Origin: Xylona heveae TC161 | Lineage: Eukaryota; Ascomycota; Xylonomycetes; Xylonales; Xylonaceae | Direction: 5' to 3' | DNA: 64,000 nt | Assembly: GCF_001619985.1 (NCBI RefSeq) | Contig: NW_017264195.1 | Coordinates: 1,364,001 to 1,428,000 of the forward strand | Shown: positions 10,201-21,013 of the stretch, piece after piece | Numbering within the stretch: the stretch's first letter is position 1 | How the letters are laid out: the number at the start of each line of letters is the position of its first letter | The notes under the pieces: generated by a model | Told to the model about the DNA's origin: nothing | Database searches by the model: none | Seen by the model: only the letters and a program-made list of their open reading frames with translations | Position numbers and translations under genes: made by a program

Positions 10201-13020
10201 GTCAAGTCAGGCCGGACTCGTGGAGTGACTGTTGTGATATCGCCTCTTCTCAGTCTCATGCAGGATCAAGTTGAGCATCTCCAGAAGCTAAAGATCCAGG
10301 CGTTTTTCATCAACGGTGAGGTCAGTGCTCAGCGTCGCAGGCTGATTCAAGAAACCCTCCGGGAACCGAATGTTGAGCAGTTCATACAGTTGCTCTATGT
10401 GACGCCGGAAATGCTGAGCAAGAGCCAAGCTATGACAAATGCCTTCAGAAGTCTTTACAACCGAAAAAAACTAGCTCGTTTCGTCATTGATGAAGCACAT
10501 TGCGTGAGCCAATGGGGCCATGATTTTCGTCCAGACTACAAGTTGCTGGGAGAAGTCCGATTGGACTTCCCTGAGGTGCCAGTGATGGCTCTGACGGCGA
10601 CTGCTACGGAAAATGTCAAGGTAGACGTTATCCACAATCTTGGGATGGACGGATGCGAAGTGTTCACGCAAAGCTTCAACCGACCGAACCTGACCTATGA
10701 GGTGCGACCGAAAGCGAAAGCAACCGAAGTACTTGACAGCATTGCCGAAACAATTCAGAACTACCAGGGGCAGTCTGGAATCATTTATTGTCTTTCACGG
10801 AAGAATTGCGAAAGGATTGCGGCTAAACTGTGCCAGGAGTATGGTGTTAAGGCTTGCCATTATCATGCGGGAATGGAAAATAGCGAGCGAACAGAAATAC
10901 AAAAGCAATGGCAGAATGGAGAGTACGATGTTATCGTTGCCACAATTGCATTCGGAATGGGAATTGATAAGCCCGACGTTCGTTTTGTCATTCATCATAC
11001 CATTCCCAAGAGTCTCGAGGGATATTATCAGGAAACGGGCCGTGCTGGTCGAGATGGGAAGCGCTCGGGCTGCTATCTGTATTACGGGTATCAGGATACG
11101 ATGGGGATTAGAAAAATGATTGATGATGGAGATGGAAGCGAGGAACAAAAGGAGCGCCAACACAAAATGCTCCGCAATGTCGTTCAATTTTGCGAGAACA
11201 AGTCTGATTGCCGCCGCGTACAGGTCTTGGCCTACTTTAATGAGTCATTCAGGAAGGAAGACTGTCACAATGGATGTGACAACTGCAATTCCAAGAGCGT
11301 TTTTGAGACTCATGACTACACTGAATATGCTTCAAAAGCACTGAAGTTGGTGCGCCGATTTGGCCGGCAAAGAGTCACACTATTACAATGTGTGGACGTA
11401 TTTCGTGGCAGCAAAACTAAAAAGATCTTGGGCTCTGCGCAGTCAAGGTTTCCTGAGTATGGAGCAGGTTCGAAGTTGGAACGGGGCGAAGCTGAACGTC
11501 TGTTTTATCGTTTATTGAGCGAAGGTGCGCTAGAGGAGGTGAACGTGATGAACAGAAAGAAGTTTGCGACGCAGTATATACAGGTAAGCTTATCTGATTC
11601 CTCTTGAGTATGCAAGGAATGTGCTCACGAATCATGCAAATAGCCTGGAGGAAATTATATGGATTTCATGACGGGAAGAAGGCGAGTTAAAATTCAAGTT
11701 CGCGTGTCCCCTCGCAAAACGAAAGAATCATCGAATTCAACTAGGACCACCAAGAAAAATACTGGGGTGGAAGCATCACGTCATGAGTATCCCCAATCAA
11801 CAAATGTGTCTTCTCCGATACAGCAAGCCGCATCCCGGCGAAAAGTCAAGCAATACCGTTACGAAGAGAAAGGTGATGCCCAACTCCACCGTAACGGCTA
11901 TGCGCGTGATGAGTTTGTGGTCTCTGATAATGATCCTGGAGGCGCCGAGAGCACCGATAGCGATGATGGATTCGAGCCAATTCGTATTGCTGGGAGATCA
12001 AGGAAAGCGCCGAACAAGGAACTTGGACCGCCTATCACCACCGATGAAAAGCTTACCAGTCTCAACGCCATGCATGTGCTCGTGCTCGAAGATTTTATGC
12101 ACCATGCAAAATTGGTCAGTAATAAGGTGAGTAAAATATCACGACAATATAAAATGTTGGGATATAGATTCTCACACGCATGACTCTATAGATTATTGTG
12201 GACAAAGGACTTCGCTCTCAACCATTTAGCGACACCATATTGCGAGAAATGGCAATCAATTTCCCCAAAAGTATGTACTTGATGTAAGGGCCTCTGAATT
12301 TACATAAACTGACTCTGTGTCCTACAGATAAGGAAGAACTGCTTGAAATTCCGGGCATTGACCCGGAAAAGGTCAGGTTCTACGGGGAAACATTCTTGAA
12401 GCTGGTCTCGAGCGCCGAGAACCGATATACGACGCTGATGCGAGAGAACGAGGACCGCACGGCAGATCCAAACCAGGCCAATGTAATTGATATCAGCAGC
12501 GACGAGGGGGACGGCTTTGCTGCTGGCGCCTTTGGAGAGGTCGACGAATTCGGTGATCTCGATCCATCGCAAGAGCAACGCAGTTCATATTTTCAATCCG
12601 TGCCCGAAGTTGATGCTTTTAATGCCCAGTGTACGTTTGAGTGCAATCTTCAAAGCCTTTCCTAAAGTCTGACACCGTTGCTGACTTCCTTCTCTGAATA
12701 CAGTCACTCAATTAGAGCCACCCGCTCAAACTTCCCGCTCCGAGCCCGCGGGTCAAACCTCTGGACCCTCTCGAGCTTTTAGCGACAAAGTAAATAGCCG
12801 GAGCCGATCAAAAAGTGGAACGGGCTCCGGCGGGAAGAGAGGCTCCTCCCGAGCTGGAGGTAGCGGAAATAAGAGCCAAAGCCAAAGTAGAGTGACAAAA
12901 CGGTCAACAGGCTCGAGAACAAGCGGCGGCAAATCAGCAAGCGCCTCGAGCTCCAAACAAAGTGGCGGTCGACAAGCTACTCTGACTGGCGGTCGAGGAA
13001 TCGGCATGATGCCGATTTAG
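7238..13020 (+). CDS. sgs1: RecQ-family DNA helicase (Sgs1/BLM/MusN/QDE-3 type)
   Basis: Six exons (7238-7685, 7745-11583, 11644-12126, 12192-12270, 12328-12630, 12704-13020) encode 1822 residues. This is an ATP-dependent 3'-5' helicase that would act in the nucleus with topoisomerase III on recombination and replication intermediates. The N-terminal ~900 residues are disordered and acidic/Ser-rich, as in Sgs1. The helicase core has Walker [14 protein letters not shown] (Lys959), DEAH at 1065-1068 and the RecQ-specific [14 protein letters not shown]. The zinc-binding part has Cys1299, 1305, 1323, 1327 and 1330. Winged-helix (RQC) and HRDC domains follow; HRDC (about 1567-1645) is split by two introns. 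The tail is Ser/Gly/Lys/Arg-rich and ends in [10 protein letters not shown]. Each intron joins in phase and restores family sequence, for example [19 protein letters not shown]. Start [14 protein letters not shown] matches the fungal family. Confidence 0.96.
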
Positions 13021-13827
13021 CTATCTCGCCCGTCGTATGATTGTGTTCTCTTTGAATTGTTTTTTAAATCTGCATGAGCGAATATCTTTCCCAAGCATTC
13101 TTCTCTTTCTTGATGGCCTTGTCTTTTTCTATTTACTTTTCATCAATCTGCATGATATCATATGGCGTTTGGGACGGCGTTGTAGTGTAATATGCAAGGG
13201 GACACAAGAGAAACACGGAACCGGCGCTTGCAAGGCGACAAATATTTACTCTCTATGGTCTCGCCTCTAGATGATTTGTCCTCGCGCTGATACTCCCTGA
13301 GGGCAGATATATGAGGGGGTCTTCTTTCAGCTTGTTGCTAGCCTGTTTTATCTTAGGATGAGTTCTGTTTTTTTTTTTCTTTCTTTCTGGTCGGTAGAAT
13401 CGGTGTTGGCATCCTCACATTGTATATCGGCTCTGGCGCTTACCTTTTCGTTGGCATTTTTCATTTCCTTTGCTGCCATCTCTCTTTTGAACTAGTACGT
13501 TGTATAAGTCATGTCATGACAGAACCACTTTTATCTCTTCATCCGCAAGACTCCAACGCAACGTCATGACATCTTTAGATTATAGGACTATCATTTTCAC
13601 TATCGCCATCTTTTCGTGCCTAGTTGCGTCAAACAAGCATCATGCATTTATTTACTATTATTTTTCTTTTTTCTCTTTTCAATCAAAAGAGATATATACA
13701 GGTTCATTATCACGACTCCCGGTCGTCAGAAAGATATGCACATCCAAAACACATAGAAACCCTTTCCTTCCCTCCCCCTCCCCATCCTTCCCCCTCCCTT
13801 TCCTTCCCTTCCCCCTTCCCCCGCACT
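13021..13827. other. Convergent 3' region of RecQ and lipase
   Basis: About 0.8 kb between two converging genes. The first 650 bp are T-rich on the plus strand, typical of a 3' untranslated region for RecQ. The part next to the lipase stop holds a nearly pure polypyrimidine tract (13760-13822, listed separately). No gene seen. Confidence 0.5.
13760..13822. repeat. Polypyrimidine/polypurine tract
   Basis: About 63 bases are C or T on the plus strand with a single A, in short CCTTCC/CCCTCC units. It lies just past the lipase stop codon, so it would be a polypurine stretch in the lipase mRNA. Confidence 0.85.
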
Positions 13828-15473
13828 CTACTCCCTATAAATCTCAAAGTTTCCACACGCACTAATATTACCAAAATACCAACTATGCGCATCGAGATCC
13901 AGCCCCGGCGGCTCGCCCGTATTTCCACTAAGATTCACATCGCCCGTCAAGACCTCAATCACGCCGGGCGTCACGGGCACCTCGTTCCCCGTGGTTATCC
14001 AATACTCGGGACTGATATGCACAAAGCCCAGCAGGAGCGGCGGCAGGCGGGGCACCGGATCGTCGTAGTGCGTTACCCTGTAATTGCCCGCGCCGGGGTT
14101 ATTCGTGATATAGTCGCTCAGCGGCGCGGGCGCGATCCGCGGCGAGCCGAACGTGTATAGTGCCGCGTTGTACCCGGCTTTGCGCAGCTCGGCGGCGGCG
14201 AAGTCTGCAATCGCGCCGCCCAGGCTATGGCCCGTGACGACGACTTGGTAGGACGGGTGTGCGGAAGCGGCGGCCTCGACTGCCGCGAGGACGCCAGACC
14301 GCGCTTCGACCCAGGATGTCCAGAAGCCTTGGTCCGCGGAGCAGCCGGCGCAGATGTCGGTGGTGACGAGCGGGAAGTCGGCGTCCGCGAGGAAGTTCCG
14401 GATGGAGTTGGACCCGCGGAAGGAGACGACGATGAGGGAGTGCGTGGAGTCGATGGCGACGAAGCCGGTTACGTCTGTTAGGAGGGAGCTGGATGTGTGT
14501 TAGGGTGGGATAGAAAGGCGGGTGGGGGAGGGAAAAGAGAGGGAGGGACAAAAAGGCGGAAGGATAAGAAAAGTTGAAGAGTGGGAGAAAGAGGGGTAGA
14601 GGGAAAGAGGTGGGAGAGAGTGGGACAAAAGAAGAGGAGGAGGGGTACTTTTGAAACTCAAGAGAGGTAACGGTATTGGATGCCTCTACGAGGGGACAGT
14701 TGCCCGGCGGACAAGTGACTTTGTTGCCGGGAGAGTTGTTGTTGTTGGCACAGTACGCCGCGGCGGCGTATTGCTCAAACAGGTTAAATTTGTTGAAGAG
14801 GTCTTGGCTGATTGCTGTTAAGCGGTCTGGTTAGTTAATCTGTCTCGTTCAATGAGCGGTAGAGCTCTCTTCGAATTGAGACGGAATCAGGGGGTTTCAG
14901 CAATGGGCAGAGGAAAAAGAGGTGATCGGAGTATTATCAATGTCGGATAGAGAGTTAAGAGTAGATCAATGAAAAAGCAATGAGAGAGAGAGAGAGAGGG
15001 AGGGAGAGCAAGGCGAATTGACGTCAGAGGGAGACTGGCGCAGTAATAAGTCCATGGCAAAACGTCCCTTATAGCAAGAAATAAGAATGATAGAGAGACA
15101 AATATGAAGGGACAATTGGTTTTGGAGGGCATTCGTCCATTCGAAAATCACAGAATAAGCAAAGACAAGAAATCGAAAAAGAGGTGTGATGCAGCAAAGA
15201 TGGGATTGATATATTTGTGAGTTGAATCGATCCGAAAAAAAAAAAAAAAACGAATAAAAGAATAAAAGAATAAAAAAAGAAAAAAAGAAAAAAGTTGATG
15301 CTATCGTTGACGCCATATCAAATGAAACTAATCAAACATACATCCTAAGGAATAGGAAGAAAGAAAGGAGAGGATAAGGGAATCTATTGCTTACAGCGAG
15401 TTTCCAATGGTGCGGCTTGAACTGAGACGACGCCAATTGCAAGCGCAATGGACAGCAAATTCCACGAAACCAT
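13828..15473 (-). CDS. Secreted class-3 lipase (Thermomyces/Rhizomucor lipase family)
   Basis: Three exons (15473-15395, 14814-14649, 14488-13828) encode 301 residues, the normal size. Secreted esterase of triacylglycerols or feruloyl esters. A signal peptide is clear (MVSWNLLSIALAIGVVSVQA, then a likely propeptide ending near PLETR). The mature part starts ISQDLFNKFNLFEQYAAAAY. Cysteines in YCANNN, TCPPGNCP and CAGC match family disulfides. The catalytic triad is visible: Ser170 in GHSLGGA, Asp225 in YDDPVPRLPP and His283 in DAHSWYFG. Intron 2 uses a weak GTACCC donor but restores SLEFQ-NSLLTDVTGFVA exactly. Intron 1 is 580 nt, unusually long here and full of purine-rich simple sequence; a branch-like CTAAC lies just before its CAG-like acceptor. 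Substrate preference (lipid versus feruloyl) is not decidable from sequence. Confidence 0.95.
14815..15394 (-). other. Long low-complexity intron of the lipase gene
   Basis: The 580-nt first intron. It contains a (GA)n run (about 14981-14999), an A16-type run near 15235, and three GAATAAAA units near 15252-15275 on the plus strand. All are pyrimidine-rich in the transcript. No coding sense is evident. Confidence 0.7.
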
Positions 15474-18400
15474 ATTGAAACAAACGGTTGTATGTTTCCA
15501 AGGGGAGCAGTAAAGGCAGAGGACTGCGACAGCAACTGGAAAGATTGACAAGACGTCAAATAGAGCAAGCAACTCAACTATTTCCACAAGAAATAGGCAC
15601 AGCAAAGCTGCCTGCGCAATACCGATATTTTGCACAGGAGTGCTTGAGATCGCTGCTGGGCTCAGTCAAAACGAAATTCCTACCGCAAAGGCTGCCATGC
15701 TAGCTTTATATCCGCATCATGTCTCGCTGCCTTTTTCCGGCCATCCGCCTCCTCATCGTCTCCCGAGGCGGGGTGCTCTCAGCAAAGAGCATTTGGCATT
15801 TGACTCCTCATTTCCTCATCTCCTCACATATCCACATCTGCCCGATTGAGTGAGCCTAGCGGCTGGACCCGAGGCCGAGATATAATTATTTGCCGTCCCG
15901 TCAAGCCATGCCGCTGGCTTAGCAAGGGTTTGATTTGGAAACGGCCCTAGCTTCTGACATGTCCACTTCAAGGAATCAGATCTCGAACCATGAGGGCGGC
16001 GCTAAGCCTCGAGGCAGAAGATGCGAAGAACATTTGCCGTGACATTTGAAGAGTCTTGCAGCAAGCTCAAGCTAGCGCTAAAGAAAGGGAAAACCAAGCC
16101 ATTCGTGCTGATTGGACTGCCAAAAGAGGAAAAAAGGAAAGAAGCCAAGTGCATCCAGGAACGAAGCAGACGCCTCAGACCACAAAGAAACGCGGGGTAA
16201 AAGGGATGGAAGGCGAGGAAGCGCAAGGGCGGAATCATGCGGAATAGGAGTAGGTCAGGCGTTCCACGGAAAGGATAGATTCGTTTCCCGGTCTGGCCGG
16301 AGGTAGATCCTGAACGGGAACAGGAACAGGAATGAGGAAAACATGGCGGTGTGTTTGTGTAGTGTGTGCGCCTCCGGGAATCAGCCGATGCCGAGGGATG
16401 AGCCAGTCGTTGCAGAATACCGCAACGTTGTGGTTGCGCGTCTTAACCCAGAAGCTTAAATTGGGGTGATGCACTTTGCGTTAGTGGCCCCTGATGGTGC
16501 CCTATAGGAGCTATTGTGCAAAGGTGCGCTGTCCAGTGATACACTGACCATGAAAGGGCTTTAAAGAACCAAATATGACTGTAGCATCACGGTCATGCGA
16601 TGAATTAGCGCTCAATGTGGATGCATTTGGGAGATATTGCAAGCCCCAAGAGCACGATGAAAGTAACATCGTCCACTGTTTAATTCAGGAGAACAGATTG
16701 AAGCAGATGACCAATGAGACGCGAGAATCGGCATATCGTAGAATCCCGGCATCAAGAAAAGAGAAAGTCATGGTCTGGACGATCTATCGATTTCGGGATC
16801 GGCGGTATGCACTGACGGATGCCTGACCAGAATGGGAAAATTGACAAAATGCCACATGAACCTTGCGTGGACCACTTGTACTTGGGTATGAAAGGCTGGA
16901 CAACTAGGGTCTGGTGACGAATCCACATACAAATAATGTTGCGACGCGCCCGCCGAGTCCAATAGAATTTGAAAAGACATGTATGCCGATTTCATGGCTT
17001 TCGTTTGTAGATCGTTAGTGCAAATCAAGCACAAGCCACCGTAACCATCACATGGGTTGGTAGGGGTCAGGGATTGGCCAATAAGGCATGACATATAAGG
17101 CACTGCAGTAAATCCCGGGTGATGGTTGTACCATCGTATACTGTAGATACAAGTTGGACGCACTCGACGTACTCGACAGATTCATGCCTTCTTTCGGTAT
17201 CAGTATTTCTTTCTCTCGGCCAGTAAGACCCCAATGCTGTCTTCCCTCTAATCACGCATTGACGGACACCCTACTGTATCGTAGAATCAGAAGCTCAGAT
17301 AGCCATCACTATGACTCTAAACACCGAGTTCGTCTTGAAGTCGTTCTCTCTGCCAAGCGACAACGTGGCAAAAGACGTTTTGGCCTTCCGCAATGCGAAG
17401 GACAATAGAGTCGCCCTGTCAGATATATCTGGCAGAGACGAATATGTGACCTCGTATTCATTTTTGCCCCCTCGGCTTCAGATTTAGTTTGAAGTGGTGG
17501 AGGCGGTCGAATTGCAAAATAATACGATGGCCTCTTCATTCAGTATGAGGATGACCAGCATCAATAACATTCGGTCGCTAGAAATTGCTTGTTGTAGAAG
17601 CACAGTTGCTTCTGCAGCTGGGCTTTGACGGCTTAACTGTTGGAGAGGGTCAATATGAAGGTTCAGTTAACAGCAATCTCCACGCGCGGATAAATTGCCG
17701 AGGATCTGCAAGTCACAGGGCGGCCCCGCTGCCGGGCGGTATCTTTCCGCCATGGCAACCTTCTCCGCCGGATGATTTACTGAAGATGGAAGGCCATAAA
17801 TCGCTGAAACCATAGCGTCTTACATGATTTCGTGCGCGTTGTTGCAGCCTGATGCATCGCGGACTGAAAAAGGTGTACCTCTGTCCCGGCAAAAATATAT
17901 GACCCCGCTCACTGCCTGGCACCTAGTTCCTTGGCGAAGCTGACAGCTATTGGCAGGGATTCCCTTGGGAAGGTTAATTCGACATTTGATAGTATCATTT
18001 TATCGGATATACATGGCGCAGGAAAATATCCAATATTATGTGGCTGAAATGCTTGAGAAGAGCACCGACATTGTCCGATGAGGAGCATGACTAGTTTGCT
18101 CAAGTGATCGGATTTCGGCAACCATCACGGTTCTGCAAGAATCTATCAACATGGTAGGAGGACAATTCATTGTTCAGGGCGAAGAGCGAAGAGCATTTCG
18201 ACTGCATCAAAATCCATTCAGGGACTTTTATAGGTTGAATTCACTTGACGAGGAAGTGGATTTCGGGGAGAATTGATTTTCTGAAAGAATAGAATTATAT
18301 CCTAGTCTGGTATCCCAGAATGGGACCATGACGGGTGATAGTGATCTTGAGAAAGTCATCGCTTGTATGGCATTCTATATGGGTATCAATATTGCTGAAT

Positions 18401-18537
18401 GTTGAGTTTGCCATGGCGTGATTTCTGCTTTGATAATCTAACCAGAGGATCTTCCTTTTGTGCGAACCAACCAAAACCTTTACCTAAACGCCCCATTAAC
18501 TTAAAACATACAAGCCGTGCGAGAATCACAACCATGA
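15474..18537. other. Gene-poor region of 3.1 kb
   Basis: I tried both strands, including splice-joined short frames as in the first gene of the window, and found no family-like sequence. Its longest frames (80-130 codons) have no recognisable motif. The first few hundred bases must contain the lipase promoter and the last few hundred the 3' untranslated region of the permease. Confidence 0.55.
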
Positions 18538-20204
18538 TTACTTGTATTCTCGCAAGAAAAGGTTGCGGCTCCAACCATCCTCTTCGACAACAACAGTTCG
18601 AACGAGACGGTAACCCCGTAGCTTGGGCCAAACAATGGCCCAGATGAGCCAGTAGATGGCACCGGCACCGAAGATAGCAAAGCCGACGACGCAGTGCAAG
18701 TAGTACGGCAAAGTCTTGTAAATGTTTTGACCATCCTGAGGAGGTACAAAGGGTGCAAGGACGAGATAGAGGTTACTGAGGAGGAAGAAGATGGTGACTG
18801 GAAGGGTGGCCTTGATTGGAGGACTCCAGTTGAATTTGTCCTTGTTGAAGCATATATAGGCCAGGCCAGCAGCAACAAAACAGTTGACAACAGCGAGCGG
18901 GTAAGAGATGACGTTGAGGATAAAATTGTAAGCATCTCCAGGAGGCGGTGCCAACATGATGATCACCGAGACGACCCAGTGCTCAAACAGACCAGCCAGC
19001 GGAGCGTTAAAGGGCTTGTTAGACGCCCAGAGCCTTGACCAAGGTAGGATACCCTCACGACCGAGTTCTTGGACCAGCCGACCTTGTGAGAAAATGACAC
19101 TCAAGACGTTTCCAAAGGCGGAGAGCGCAATAAAAACCGACAGAGCCTGCTCGGCGCGAGGCCCAAAGACGTTTCTGAAGAAGGAAGCAGCGAGCACGCG
19201 TCCCGAGCTCAGAATTTCGTCCTTGGGAACGGCAGCAAAATAAGCAATGTTGCAGAGCATGTAGAAAATGCCGACAACAGTCAGTGCGAGCGGCCCGGCA
19301 ATCTTGATTGTCCGAACAGGGTTTCGCATCTCGCTCATTGCGTAATTGGCATTGCTGTAGCCGATAAAACTCCAGATGACATTATACAGAGCCGTAACGA
19401 CACCATAAGCAGACCCAGTGGTGCCTTCAAAAGCATTATCGAAGTTGTGGGGATTCTCAATGTGCATATGACCTCCAAGGGCAGCAAAGCCAGAAATGAT
19501 GATGATAACCATGATCAATAGCTTGATGATGCCAAGGAAGTTTTGAAGCCGCAGACCCCAATTAAGAGCCAAGCCGTGGATCAAGAAAGCAGTTGTAATA
19601 CAAGCCAGGCCGATACCTCGCTGGTTCCAGCGATTGACCTCAACCTGGGCAGCGTTGAGAATATACTCGCCAAAGATGACCGAATTGGATCCAGCCCAGC
19701 CTAAAAAAGAGATATGAGTATAGATTCTGGGAAGAAAACTAGACAAATATTGAACAGTCTTGGAAGCTTCTTACCAAGAAGAATGACATATCCGGTGTAT
19801 ACTCCAGTGGCTAAGAACTTTGGCCGCCGATAGACAAACTCGAGATAGTTCTTTTCGCCTCCATTCCGGGGCAATGCAGTTCCGAATTCCAGATACACGG
19901 CCATGCCGGCCGCAGCAAACAGGAATCCAAACACCCACATGAAGAGGGACAAGCCGACGCTTCCACTGAGCGAGAAGATGCTGCTAGGTGTGGAAAAGAT
20001 GCCAGCCCCAATCATCCGGTTGAAAATGAGGAACACTGCCGAGGTCAGGCCAATCTTTCTTCTGGAATCACTTGTTTGATAGGCGTTCTCGCCCTCCTGG
20101 ACGGCATCCTCGACTCCAGCACCATCCTTCTCCTGGCTTGTTGCAGAAGTGGCATACAGTTGGACTGGAATGTTGTCCTTGGGTTCGATGTTTGTAGCCG
20201 ACAT
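18538..20204 (-). CDS. mup1: Amino-acid permease, high-affinity methionine permease (Mup1-like)
   Basis: Two exons (20204-19775, 19700-18538) encode 530 residues. It is a plasma-membrane APC/LAT-type transporter with about twelve hydrophobic segments, between a 60-residue polar N-tail and a short C-tail. The family signature of TM1 is present: FLIFNRMIGAGIFSTPSSIF. The intron (74 nt, GTAAGA/TTTAG) restores GYVILLG-WAGSNSVIFGEY in TM3. Other fungal Mup1 landmarks are WSFIGYSNANYAMSEMRNPV, ASFFRNVFGPRAEQALSVF, GREGILPWSRLWASNKPFNAP and LAPPPGDAYNFILNVISYP. It should import methionine (and cysteine at lower affinity); the N-tail has lysines that would suit arrestin/ubiquitin-driven endocytosis, known for Mup1, not shown here. 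A 63-codon upstream frame ends 10 nt before the start. Confidence 0.92.
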
Positions 20205-21013
20205 ATTGCTATGATTATCCGGGTAAAATGACCACCATATATTGGCAAAAACAATCACACAGTTGCAATGAAGCACGGCATGAGATTAAAATTGACAGAG
20301 ACATCTTTCGCATTTTAAAACTTTTTGTAAATCCTTCCAGGTCCTTTGCAAACTTGAAATGATTCACGATTTCCATGACGAAGAGAAATTGCGCCATTGA
20401 AGCCATTGTATTTTGAAGCAGCCAAAGGGATAAAATTTAGGTAACGCATTGGACGTTTTGGGCAGGAGACACGGCTTGACGTCGAATGATTAAAGTTGAT
20501 AGGGTTAGTGTCTCCTGTCACTCCCTTTGGGCGTCGCGGTGTTAATGGCGTGCTCGCTTGCGCTTCTTCCCGCCACGAACTTTTGCTTCTAGAATTGTCA
20601 CCTTGATGCCTCGAGTCGTCAACCCCAAGGGAGGAACAACTGCCAAGCTTCGGATGATCGTCCATTTTCATCAGATCATTTTCCTCTTGCGCCATTCCTA
20701 AAACGCGCAAAATTTCATGTGTTTGCCGAGCGAAAGACAGGGGAAACGCTGATCATTTCAAAGTTATGCCGATGCTAACCGAAACCGCGCTTCATTATAC
20801 TGAGAGGATGCCTCATTGTTTGTCCTTACAAAGGGTAGGATATTATAAGCCGAAAATGCAAACAGCGCCGTCAAATGTAGCAAAAGAAGATCGACTGCTA
20901 AAGAGCCCAAGCCGCGCCTTTTGGAAATGAAAACCTGGAATCTCCCAATTCAAGTGATTCATCCTGACTCCACCCATGCAGAACTTGAAAACTCGAGAGA
21001 AAAGCGGAACGCA
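20205..21013. promoter_or_regulatory. Upstream region of the methionine permease
   Basis: This 809-bp region lies between the permease start (minus) and the DOP1 stop (minus). It holds the permease promoter and leader. On the minus strand a 63-codon frame (20406-20215) starts MASMAQFLF and ends just before the permease ATG. A 131-codon frame (20710-20315) has a polar sequence and no known family. Neither is called a gene here. Confidence 0.45.
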
